Shown: in pieces, positions 8,493 to 15,169 of the stretch
Numbering within the stretch: position 1 is the first letter of the stretch
Layout: each line of letters begins with the position of its first letter
DNA from: Competibacteraceae bacterium UBA6584
GTDB taxonomy: Bacteria; Pseudomonadota; Gammaproteobacteria; Competibacterales; Competibacteraceae
Assembly (NCBI GenBank): GCA_002433805.1
Contig: DJIW01000141.1
Coordinates: 1 to 22,489, forward strand
Direction: 5' to 3'
DNA length: 22,489 nt
Notes under the pieces: generated by a model
The model's input: the letters and a program-made list of their open reading frames with translations, nothing else
Databases searched by the model: none
What the model was told of the DNA's origin: nothing
Translations under genes and position numbers: made by a program

Positions 8493-8917
8493 TGCGAGAA
8501 GACTTACAACCCGGATTGACCGGCGAGTTCGATTTCGTCGTGCCGCCGGATAAGACCGTCCCCCATCTTTATCCCGAAGCGCCCGAATTTCAGGCCATGC
8601 CCGAGGTATTCGCCACCGGCTTCATGGTCGGTTTGATCGAATGGGCCTGCATTCAAGCCCTGAACCCCTATCTGGATTGGCCGCGCGAACAGTCGGTGGG
8701 CACCCATGTTGATCTCAGCCATACGGCGGCTACGCCGCCCGGCTTCACGGTGAAGGTGAAGGTGAAGCTGGTCGAAAAGGAGGGGAAAAAGCTGAAATTC
8801 GCGGTCGAGGCTCACGATGGCGTCGAGCCGATCTGTCAGGGGACGCACCAACGCTTCGTGATCGACGCCGCCAAGTTCAACGCCAAAACGGCGGAAAAAG
8901 CCGCCAAGCGCGGTTGA
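8492..8917 (+). CDS. FlK-like hotdog-fold acyl-CoA thioesterase family protein
   Basis: A 141-residue cytoplasmic protein of the FlK (fluoroacetyl-CoA thioesterase-like) hotdog family. Family residues are visible in order: FVVPPDKTVPHLYPEAPEF, then FATGFMVGLIEWAC with the conserved Thr/Glu region, and GTHVDLSHTAATPPG with the catalytic-type His. The last third has HQRFVI. Most members are not fluoroacetate-specific and hydrolyse unknown short acyl-CoAs; the true substrate here cannot be inferred. It overlaps truA by one base and the next gene by one base (TGATG at 8915-8919), so it belongs to a tightly coupled three-gene operon. The Lys/Ala-rich C-terminus is probably unstructured. Confidence 0.85.
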   Translation: MREDLQPGLTGEFDFVVPPDKTVPHLYPEAPEFQAMPEVFATGFMVGLIEWACIQALNPYLDWPREQSVGTHVDLSHTAATPPGFTVKVKVKLVEKEGKKLKFAVEAHDGVEPICQGTHQRFVIDAAKFNAKTAEKAAKRG

Positions 8918-9795
8918 TGCCGGACCAACATGAGGCTCGCGCCGGATGGCCTATCGCCCGGCGCGTCCTGGTCGTGGCGGTTGCGGTCGCCTTGCTCGGG
9001 GGAAGCGTGCTAATGGCGTTGAGGGCGGCGGGCGAAAAGCTGGTCTACTTTCCGAAACCGCTCGCGCCGGGCGCCGCTCAAGCGATTCTGGCCCGCCATC
9101 CCCGAGTCGTCGAGGTGTCTATCGCGGCGCAAGACGGCGCGCGCTTGCACGGCTGGCGGGTCCCGGCCGGCGCGGGTCCGGCGGCGCGGCCGCTGGCGCT
9201 TTACTTCGGCGGCAACGCCGAGGAAGTCTCGTGGATGCTGGAGTTCAGCGCGGTCTTCGCCGGATGGGATTTGGCCTTGCTCAACTATCGAGGTTACGGG
9301 TTGAGCGGCGGCAAGCCGAGCGAGCGGCATCTGTTGGCCGACGCGCTGGCGATTTACGATCATCTCGTCCGCCAGCCGGATATCGACCCCGCCCGCGTGG
9401 CGGTGATCGGCCGCAGCCTGGGCAGCGGCGTCGCCAGTTATCTCGCCAGCCGACGGCCGGTCGCGGGCGTGTTGTTGATCACCCCTTTCGACAGCATCAC
9501 CGAGATCGCGCGCAACTTTTATCCGTTCTTGCCAGTGCGCTGGGCGCTCGGCGATCTTTACGATTCCGCCGCGCTCGCGCCGGCAATCGACGCGCCGCTG
9601 CGCATGATCGTGGCCGGGCGCGACGAGATCATTCCGGGCCGAAATTCGCAACGGTTGTTCGAGGCTTGGCGCGGCCCGAAGGTGCAAACGATCATTGCTG
9701 ACGCCGGCCACAACGATCTTCAGCGCTATCGCGAGTACTGGCAGGCCATCCAGGATTTTCTACAGACTTCGAAAGCGGATGCGAAAAGCCGGTGA
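8917..9795 (+). CDS. Membrane-anchored alpha/beta hydrolase (BEM46/YfhR-like)
   Basis: A 292-residue protein with an N-terminal membrane anchor (about residues 14-34, RRVLVVAVAVALLGGSVLMAL). The alpha/beta hydrolase domain carries the oxyanion region ALYFGGNAEE, the YRGYGLSGGKPSE loop, the nucleophile elbow GRSLG with Ser167, the acid AGRDEIIP and the catalytic His in DAGHNDL. This order matches the serine aminopeptidase/BEM46-YfhR branch. The catalytic domain would face the periplasm. I chose the ATG at 8917, which overlaps the upstream TGA; a TTG one codon earlier is possible. It is the last gene of the truA operon and is convergent with tag, 15 bp away. The substrate is unknown. Confidence 0.88.
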   Translation: MPDQHEARAGWPIARRVLVVAVAVALLGGSVLMALRAAGEKLVYFPKPLAPGAAQAILARHPRVVEVSIAAQDGARLHGWRVPAGAGPAARPLALYFGGNAEEVSWMLEFSAVFAGWDLALLNYRGYGLSGGKPSERHLLADALAIYDHLVRQPDIDPARVAVIGRSLGSGVASYLASRRPVAGVLLITPFDSITEIARNFYPFLPVRWALGDLYDSAALAPAIDAPLRMIVAGRDEIIPGRNSQRLFEAWRGPKVQTIIADAGHNDLQRYREYWQAIQDFLQTSKADAKSR

Positions 9796-9810
9796 AGTCA
9801 CCCCGTTCGT

Positions 9811-10398
9811 TCAGTCCGAGATTGAGGTGGATTTCGCGAGTTCCGGGTGGCGGAAGCAGCGCGTCAGGTGATCGTTGACCATGCCGGCGGCTTGCATGAA
9901 GGCGTAGCAGATAGTAGGGCCGACAAAGCTGAAGCCGAGCCGCTTCAAATCCCGGCTCATCGCCTCGGCTTCGGGGGTTTTAACCGGCACCTCGGCCAGC
10001 GAGTTCCACGCATTCTGGCGCGGCGTTCCATCCACGTAACGCCAGAGGAAGGGACCGAGCGCGCCGTGCCGGTCGCGAAGCGTCAGATAAGCCTTGGCAT
10101 TGTTGACCGCCGCCGCGATTTTGAGCCGGTTGCGGACGATGCCGGGATCGGCGAGCAGTTTCGCGATGCGCCGGTCATCGTAGCGGGCGATCCGTTCCGG
10201 ATCGAAACCATCGAACGCGCATCGGTAGTTTTCCCGCTTGCGCAGGATCGTCAACCAACTCAACCCGGCTTGCGCGCCGTCGAGCACCAACATTTCAAAC
10301 AGCGCGCGGTCGTCATGGACGGGAACACCCCATTCCTGATCGTGGTAGCGCACGTACAGCGGATCGCCGCCGCACCAGTCACAACGTTCGAGATTCAT
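9811..10398 (-). CDS. tag: DNA-3-methyladenine glycosylase I (Tag)
   Basis: A 195-residue protein, the normal size of Tag, which excises 3-methyladenine from alkylated DNA as the first step of base excision repair. The zinc ligands are all visible: Cys6, His19, His177 and Cys181, each offset by two from the E. coli positions. The YHDQEWGVP motif supplies the substrate-pocket Glu and Trp, and LDGAQAGLSWLTIL is the helix-hairpin-helix region. The ATG at 10398 fits the family N-terminus (ERC-W). The gene is divergent from yedK, another DNA-damage protein, across a 95-bp gap. Confidence 0.96.
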   Translation of the reverse strand: MNLERCDWCGGDPLYVRYHDQEWGVPVHDDRALFEMLVLDGAQAGLSWLTILRKRENYRCAFDGFDPERIARYDDRRIAKLLADPGIVRNRLKIAAAVNNAKAYLTLRDRHGALGPFLWRYVDGTPRQNAWNSLAEVPVKTPEAEAMSRDLKRLGFSFVGPTICYAFMQAAGMVNDHLTRCFRHPELAKSTSISD

Positions 10399-10493
10399 GG
10401 CGGTCCTATTAGCCGGCAGCTGGAAAAATCTTCGCGGCGGGTAGCGACCGCCGACGGATGGGCATCAGCAGACTATCACAGCGAGGTCTTGGC

Positions 10494-11156
10494 ATGTGCG
10501 GCCGTTTTATTCAGGCAGTTTCAGGCGAGGTCTTGGCCCAACAACTGGGCTTGCCGCTACCCGCCGGCTATTCGATGCGCTACAACGTATCCCCCAATCA
10601 AACCGTGCTGGGCGTCCGCGCTGTCGCCGACGGCGGTCGGGAACTGGTTTGGCTGCGTTGGGGCTTGATTCCGGCCTGGTCGCCGGAGCCTCGGGTGAAA
10701 TACAGCACCATCAACGCCCGCGCCGAGACGGTGGCGGAAAAGCCGACTTACCGTCAGGCGTTCCGCCAGCGCCGCTGCCTGATCCCCGCCGACGGTTTTT
10801 ATGAGTGGCGAAAGATCGATGATCGAAAACAACCTTATTTCATCGGCTTGCAAGATGGCGCTCCGTTTGTGTTCGCCGGTTTGTGGGAGCGTTGGGAACG
10901 GGAGGGGCAAGCCGTGGAATCCTGCACGATTCTGGTGACGCAAGCCAACGAGCGCATCGGGGAGATTCACGACCGGATGCCGGTGATTCTAGAGCCGAAG
11001 GATTATGACGGCTGGCTTGACCCCGGCGCGCGCGATCCCGAAAAGTTGCTGCCATTTCTGCGTTCCTATCCCGCAGAGTGCATCCGGCTTTGGCCAGTGG
11101 GGACTGCGGTCAACCGCCCGACCAGTCAAGGGCCTGAACTGATGGCGGCTATTTAA
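10494..11156 (+). CDS. yedK: SOS response-associated peptidase YedK (SRAP/HMCES family)
   Basis: A 220-residue SRAP protein that forms a stable covalent thiazolidine link to abasic sites in single-stranded DNA and protects them. All active residues are present: Cys2 (exposed after Met removal), Asn74 in NARAET, Glu104 in ADGFYEW and His159 in HDRMPVIL, each matching E. coli YedK C2/N75/E105/H160. The start at 10494 is decided by the need for Cys2, and GAGG lies eight bases upstream; a longer reading from 10458 would bury the catalytic Cys. It is divergent from tag and is followed after 30 bp by the phosphatase-like gene. Confidence 0.96.
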   Translation: MCGRFIQAVSGEVLAQQLGLPLPAGYSMRYNVSPNQTVLGVRAVADGGRELVWLRWGLIPAWSPEPRVKYSTINARAETVAEKPTYRQAFRQRRCLIPADGFYEWRKIDDRKQPYFIGLQDGAPFVFAGLWERWEREGQAVESCTILVTQANERIGEIHDRMPVILEPKDYDGWLDPGARDPEKLLPFLRSYPAECIRLWPVGTAVNRPTSQGPELMAAI

Positions 11157-11186
11157 GATAATTTATTGTTTTTTATGGGATGAAAT

Positions 11187-11642
11187 TTGAAAAACCTCCT
11201 CTTTTTGTGTACCGGCAACTACTACCGGAGCCGGTTTTGCGAGCTGTATTTCAACCATCATGCGCAGCAGCGCGATCTGTCTTGGCGGGCGGATTCGCGG
11301 GGCCTGGCGCCGGATATCACTGTGTTTCGCAATCCCGGCCCCTTGTCGCCCTATAGCCTGGAGGCGCTTCAAGCGTTGGGCATTCGCTCGGATGAGAAGC
11401 CGCGTCGCCCATTGACCGTGTACCCCGCCGATTTTCTCGCGGCGGACCGGATCATCGCCTTAAGCCGACGCGAGCATGAACCGATGTTGAAAGCGTATTT
11501 CCCCAGTTATGAGGCGCGGGTGGAGTATTGGGAAGTCGGCGATATCGCCATCGAATCGCCTGCTGAAGCCGTCAGAAAAATGATCGGGTTGACCGAACAG
11601 TTGTTGAGCGAGATTCAAACGGGTGAGTCGGTAGAGGGCTAG
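11187..11642 (+). CDS. Low-molecular-weight phosphotyrosine phosphatase-like protein
   Basis: A 151-residue protein with the LMW-PTP/arsenate reductase fold. The P-loop CTGNYYRS (Cys8, Arg14, Ser15) sits after a hydrophobic strand, as in the family's C-x5-R-S signature, where Asn11 is also typical. The general-acid region is less standard: instead of the usual DP motif near the C-terminus there is WEVGDIAIESP, where the Asp may serve. Activity as a protein tyrosine phosphatase or on another phosphoester is therefore plausible but unproven. The only in-frame start before the P-loop is a TTG at 11187, preceded by GGGATGA. It may be cotranscribed with yedK. Confidence 0.8.
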   Translation: MKNLLFLCTGNYYRSRFCELYFNHHAQQRDLSWRADSRGLAPDITVFRNPGPLSPYSLEALQALGIRSDEKPRRPLTVYPADFLAADRIIALSRREHEPMLKAYFPSYEARVEYWEVGDIAIESPAEAVRKMIGLTEQLLSEIQTGESVEG

Positions 11643-11780
11643 CTCGATTCAATTACAAGTATTTTATTATTGATACAATATAAAAGATGAATTACAATAA
11701 TCGTGTATTATTAACATCTAAATGGGTCTTGCTCGTTCGCGTTGTCGCAATTGAGTTCGGGCGATTTTTAAGGAGCGCAG
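11643..11780 (+). promoter_or_regulatory. AT-rich intergenic region, probable promoter of the flagellar-like gene
   Basis: This 138-bp gap is markedly AT-rich for the region, especially 11650-11720. It holds promoter-like hexamers (TTACAA 11653-11658, TACAAT 11674-11679, TATAAA 11679-11684), but no pair has ideal spacing. I see no clear sigma28 motif. A good AAGGAG ribosome binding site at 11770-11775 serves the ATG at 11781. Confidence 0.35.
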
Positions 11781-12065
11781 ATGATCGGCGCGGTGCATTC
11801 AGGTTACGCGAGTATTCAGTCCGGCATGAGGCTGATGGACAGCAGCGCGGGCGCCATCGCCCGTCAGGGCGTGGTGTCGTCTGAATCAGGGAATGCCACG
11901 AGCGGCGGAACCTCATCGGAAGGTCGTTCGATGATTTCACCCACCGGGGACATCACCCAAGCCTTGCTCGAACAACGCCAGGCGCTCTATCAAGTTCAGG
12001 CGGGAGCCAAAATCATCCAGACCAGCGACAAAGCGCTGGGCAGTTTGTTAGACGCGCTGGCTTGA
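11781..12065 (+). CDS. Miniature flagellar rod/hook-like protein (FlgC/FlgE terminal helices only)
   Basis: A 94-residue protein. It has the two terminal helices of axial flagellar proteins and almost nothing between them. The N-terminus (IGAVHSGYASIQSGMRLMDSS) resembles the rod/hook D0 helix, although the usual ANNxAN signature is degenerate. The C-terminus (DITQALLEQRQALYQVQAG then AKIIQTSDKALGSLLD) closely follows the rod/hook C-terminal helix pattern (AK-I-T-D). The middle is Ser/Gly/Thr-rich, about 30 residues, and looks disordered. The AAGGAG ribosome binding site makes translation likely. There is no other flagellar gene in the window. It may be a solitary family member of unknown role or a relic. 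Confidence 0.65.
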   Translation: MIGAVHSGYASIQSGMRLMDSSAGAIARQGVVSSESGNATSGGTSSEGRSMISPTGDITQALLEQRQALYQVQAGAKIIQTSDKALGSLLDALA

Positions 12066-12116
12066 GAAGCGACCGCCAGAGGCTTTTCGCGCCGTGCGGC
12101 AAGGGGATCGAGAAGG

Positions 12117-12193
<77 letters not shown>

Positions 12194-12201
12194 ACAGGGG
12201 A

Positions 12202-13170
12202 TCAATAACGGCGGTTGACCGCGAACCGCGCCAAGCCGATCAATGCGTCTCTGGCAGGAGATTCCGGAAGCATCGGCAAATGGGCGATGGCCCGGTCGGC
12301 CTCTTTCGCGGCGAGGCGCGAAGTATAGTCTAGCGCCCCGGTCGACTCAATAGTGCGGGTCACAATCTCGATATGCTCCAGACCTCCCTGTTCGATGGCG
12401 CTTCGAATCAGGCGAATCTCCTCGGGCGCGCCGTGGCGCATGGCGTGGATCAGCGGCAGGGTGGGCTTGCCTTCAGCCAGATCGTCGCCGATGTTTTTTC
12501 CCATCTCGGCGCTGGAGGCGTTGTAATCCAACACATCGTCGATCAACTGAAACGCGGTGCCCAAGTGTAAACCGTATCGCGCCAGGGCCAACTCCTCCTC
12601 GCGCGGTCGCTCGGCCAGCACCGCGCCCAGTCGCGCCGCCGCTTCGAACAGCTTGGCGGTCTTGCAGTGAATCACCGCCATGTAGCGTTCCTCGGTGGTG
12701 TCGGGATCGTGGCAGTTCAGCAACTGCATCACCTCGCCCTCGGCGATGGTGTTGGTGGTATCCGCCATGATGTCCATGACCCGCATGCTGCCGATGCCGA
12801 CCATCATCTGAAACGAGCGCGAATACAGAAAATCGCCCACCAGCACGCTGGCCTGATTGCCCCAAAGCGCATTGGCCGTTTCCCGGCCACGCCGCAGGCT
12901 GGATTCATCGACCACATCGTCGTGCAACAGGGTGGCGGTGTGGATGAACTCAACGATGGCGGCGGCGTCGATGTGCTGTCGGCCGCCGTAACCGCAGGCT
13001 CGGGCCGCAAGCAACACGGTGACCGGCCGCAACCGCTTGCCGCCGCCGTCGATGATGTAACCCGCCAATTGATTGATCAGCGCCACGTCCGAATGGAGCT
13101 GGCGGCGGATCAACGCATCGACGGCATGGAGGTCGTCCGCGATGGGAACGCGGATTTGTTCGATATTCAT
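12202..13170 (-). CDS. ispB: Octaprenyl/polyprenyl diphosphate synthase IspB
   Basis: A 322-residue trans-polyprenyl diphosphate synthase that makes the long isoprenoid tail of ubiquinone/menaquinone. The first Asp-rich motif is in LLHDDVVDESSLRRG and the second in LIDDVLDY; GGGKRLRPV near residue 45 binds the allylic substrate. The start at 13170 (MNIEQIRVP) matches the family N-terminus and lies about 25 bases after the predicted transcription start. Longer readings from 13203 or 13230 fall within or upstream of the promoter. It is divergent from rplU, the classical gammaproteobacterial arrangement, and tRNA-Pro follows directly. Confidence 0.96.
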   Translation of the reverse strand: MNIEQIRVPIADDLHAVDALIRRQLHSDVALINQLAGYIIDGGGKRLRPVTVLLAARACGYGGRQHIDAAAIVEFIHTATLLHDDVVDESSLRRGRETANALWGNQASVLVGDFLYSRSFQMMVGIGSMRVMDIMADTTNTIAEGEVMQLLNCHDPDTTEERYMAVIHCKTAKLFEAAARLGAVLAERPREEELALARYGLHLGTAFQLIDDVLDYNASSAEMGKNIGDDLAEGKPTLPLIHAMRHGAPEEIRLIRSAIEQGGLEHIEIVTRTIESTGALDYTSRLAAKEADRAIAHLPMLPESPARDALIGLARFAVNRRY

Positions 13171-13201
13171 AAGGCAGGCGGCTTGGATGAAAACCCCCGT
13201 C

Positions 13202-13230
13202 ATGCTACGGATTGACCGCCAGAGGGTCAA
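13202..13230 (-). promoter_or_regulatory. Sigma70-type promoter of ispB
   Basis: On the minus strand TTGACC (13230-13225) and TAGCAT (13207-13202) are separated by exactly 17 bases. Start of transcription is expected near 13195, about 25 bases before the ispB ATG. The -35 is also one arm of an inverted repeat, TTGACC-N7-GGTCAA (13212-13230). Confidence 0.6.
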
Positions 13231-13267
13231 GGCAGGCGGCCCAGCGCCGAAGGGGCTAGGAATGTGT

Positions 13268-13296
13268 TTGACCTCGACCGGCCGCGCCGCTAGAAT
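13268..13296 (+). promoter_or_regulatory. Sigma70-type promoter of rplU-rpmA
   Basis: TTGACC (13268-13273), a 17-base spacer and TAGAAT (13291-13296) form a strong promoter. Transcription would start near 13303, giving a leader of about 40 bases with a GGAGAG ribosome binding site before the ATG at 13343. Confidence 0.75.
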
Positions 13297-13342
13297 TCTC
13301 CCCCTTTAGTCGGGACGGCCGAATCGTTTTGGAGAGTTCATC

Positions 13343-13753
13343 ATGTACGCTGTAATCAAGACCGGGGGCAAACAATACCGGGTGGCCGAGGGTCAGACCC
13401 TCAAAGTCGAAAAGCTCGATGTTGATGAAGGCGCTTCCGTGGAGTTTGATACGGTGTTGATGATCGCCGACGGCGATCAGGTCAAGGTCGGCGCGCCCTA
13501 CATCGATGGCGCGCGGGTCAGCGCCACGGTCAAATCCCAAGGGCGCGGACCCAAGGTTTTGATTATCAAATTCCGTCGCCGCAAGCACTATCGCAAAACC
13601 CAGGGCCACCGCCAGAGCTTTACCGAATTGCGAATCAACGGCATCAGCGGATCGTCCGCCTCCGCTTTGCGCAAAGCCGAAGCGCCGGTGACCCAAAAGG
13701 CCGAAGCACCGACTTTGCAAAAAGCGGAAGCGGCGTCCGTTCAAGAGGATTGA
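13343..13753 (+). CDS. rplU: 50S ribosomal protein L21 with a C-terminal extension
   Basis: The first 103 residues are a standard L21: MYAVIKTGGKQYRVAEGQTL at the N-terminus and the RNA-binding KFRRRKHYRKTQGHRQSFT block near residue 80. The E. coli protein ends just after the equivalent of LRINGIS. Here about 33 residues follow, with a repeated Lys-Ala-Glu-Ala unit (RKAEAPV, QKAEAPT, QKAEAAS), predicted to be disordered or helical and exposed on the 50S surface. GGAGAG lies seven bases before the ATG. It is cotranscribed with rpmA three bases downstream. Confidence 0.98.
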   Translation: MYAVIKTGGKQYRVAEGQTLKVEKLDVDEGASVEFDTVLMIADGDQVKVGAPYIDGARVSATVKSQGRGPKVLIIKFRRRKHYRKTQGHRQSFTELRINGISGSSASALRKAEAPVTQKAEAPTLQKAEAASVQED

Positions 13754-13756
13754 GCC

Positions 13757-14020
13757 ATGGCACACAAAAAAGCAGGCGGCAGCAGCCGCAACGGGCGCGA
13801 CTCTCAGGCGCAGCGTTTGGGGGTCAAACTGTTCGGGGGCCAGTTGGCGATTCCGGGCAACATCATCGTCCGCCAGCGCGGCACCAAATTCCATCCGGGC
13901 GCGAACGTGGGTTGCGGCAAGGACTATACCTTGTACGCCAAGGTGGAAGGGCATGTGACCTTTGAAACCAAGGGCCCGTTCAGCCGCAAATATGTGAGCG
14001 TCTACCCGGCGCCGCAGTGA
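13757..14020 (+). CDS. rpmA: 50S ribosomal protein L27
   Basis: An 87-residue L27. It begins MAHKKAGGSSRNGRDSQAQR, the flexible N-terminal arm that reaches the peptidyl-transferase centre, with no Firmicute-type cleavable leader. The core has RQRGTKFHPG and GCGKDYTLYAKVEG, both diagnostic. AGAGGA lies upstream within the end of rplU. An intrinsic terminator follows at 14042, so L21 and L27 can be expressed above the level of obgE. Confidence 0.98.
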   Translation: MAHKKAGGSSRNGRDSQAQRLGVKLFGGQLAIPGNIIVRQRGTKFHPGANVGCGKDYTLYAKVEGHVTFETKGPFSRKYVSVYPAPQ

Positions 14021-14041
14021 GCCGGGAATCCGGGCGCAGCG

Positions 14042-14067
14042 AAAGCCCCGCATGGGGCTTTTCTTTT
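14042..14067 (+). terminator. Rho-independent terminator/attenuator between rpmA and obgE
   Basis: An 8-bp stem (AAAGCCCC at 14042-14049 with GGGGCTTT at 14054-14061) with a GCAT tetraloop runs into TTTTCTTTT. It ends only 23 bases before the obgE ATG, so partial read-through probably feeds obgE-proB. Confidence 0.8.
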
Positions 14068-14089
14068 GGGTCCGGTTTGAGGAAAGCCG

Positions 14090-15169
14090 ATGAAATTCGT
14101 CGATGAAGTGACCATCCGGGTCGAGGCCGGCGACGGCGGCGACGGTTGCGTCAGCTTCCGGCGGGAGAAGTATATTCCCTTGGGCGGGCCCGACGGCGGC
14201 GACGGCGGCGACGGCGGCAGCATCTATCTGCAAGCCGACGCCGAACTCAACACCCTGGCGGATTATCGCTACACCCGGCTGTTTAGGGCCGAACACGGCC
14301 AAAAGGGCGGGGGGGCTAATTGCACCGGCCGAGGCGGCGCGGACCTCAGCGTGGTCGTGCCGGTCGGCACCGTGGCGCACGATGTCGAAACCGGCGAACT
14401 GATCGGCGATCTGGTCGAACCCGGCCAACGCTTGCTGGTGGCGCGCGGCGGGTTTCACGGCCTCGGCAACACCCGCTACAAGAGCAGCACCAACCGCGCC
14501 CCGCGCCAGTCCAAACCGGGCACGCCGGGCGAGGCGCGCGATCTGCGGCTGGAGTTGAAAGTCATCGCCGATGTCGGCTTGTTGGGCATGCCAAACGCCG
14601 GCAAATCGACCCTGATCCGCGCCGTGTCCGCCGCCCGACCCAAGGTCGCCGATTATCCCTTCACCACCCTGCATCCCAATTTGGGAGTGGTGCGAGTCGG
14701 GCCGTTGCGCAGCTTCGTCATGGCGGATATTCCAGGACTGATCGAGGGCGCGGCGGAAGGCGCGGGTTTAGGGATTCAGTTCCTGCGGCATTTAGCGCGC
14801 ACTCGACTGTTGCTGCATGTCATCGACGTTTCGCCCCATAGCGACAGCGGCGATCCTATTCAGGACGCGCGGATCATCCTGAAGGAACTCAAACGCTACA
14901 GTCCGGAACTGGCGGAGCGGGAACGCTGGCTGGTGTTCAACAAGCTGGATATGGTGCCGCGAGAAGAGCGCAAGCCGCTGGTGGCGAAGATCCGCCGCGC
15001 GCTGCGCTGGCGTGGCCCGCAGTTCGCCATTTCCGCGCTCTCCGGGGAAGGAACCGAGGCGTTGGCGCAAGCGGTGATGGAACGGCTGGAAGCCATCCAG
15101 CGGGCGCGGGCGGTTGAAACGAACCCAGCGACCGCGCCGCCAGTCGATGACGGGGCACGTGATGTTTAG
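14090..15169 (+). CDS. obgE: GTPase ObgE/CgtA
   Basis: A 359-residue Obg GTPase, involved in late 50S assembly and stringent control. The N-terminal Obg domain (1 to about 158) has the glycine-rich loops, including a GGDGGDGG run. The GTPase domain shows G1 GMPNAGKST (166-174), G2 PFTTLHPNLG, G3 DIPGLIEGAAEG, G4 NKLD and G5 SALSGEG. The C-terminal tail is short, as in other proteobacteria. GAGGA lies just upstream of the ATG. Its stop overlaps the likely proB start by eight bases. The order rplU-rpmA-obgE-proB is conserved in gammaproteobacteria. Confidence 0.98.
   Translation: MKFVDEVTIRVEAGDGGDGCVSFRREKYIPLGGPDGGDGGDGGSIYLQADAELNTLADYRYTRLFRAEHGQKGGGANCTGRGGADLSVVVPVGTVAHDVETGELIGDLVEPGQRLLVARGGFHGLGNTRYKSSTNRAPRQSKPGTPGEARDLRLELKVIADVGLLGMPNAGKSTLIRAVSAARPKVADYPFTTLHPNLGVVRVGPLRSFVMADIPGLIEGAAEGAGLGIQFLRHLARTRLLLHVIDVSPHSDSGDPIQDARIILKELKRYSPELAERERWLVFNKLDMVPREERKPLVAKIRRALRWRGPQFAISALSGEGTEALAQAVMERLEAIQRARAVETNPATAPPVDDGARDV

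Noticed and set aside
11687..11884. Small open frame starting in the AT-rich gap
   Set aside because: It overlaps the better-supported flagellar-like gene in another frame and has no ribosome binding site.
14190..14218. Tandem GGCGAC-type repeat
   Set aside because: It encodes the normal glycine-rich loop of the Obg domain, so it is coding and not a separate repeat element.
13256..14674. Long open frame (472 codons) on the minus strand across rplU, rpmA and obgE
   Set aside because: It lies antisense to three unmistakable conserved genes and its composition is that of a GC-rich shadow frame; no recognisable domain or ribosome binding site.
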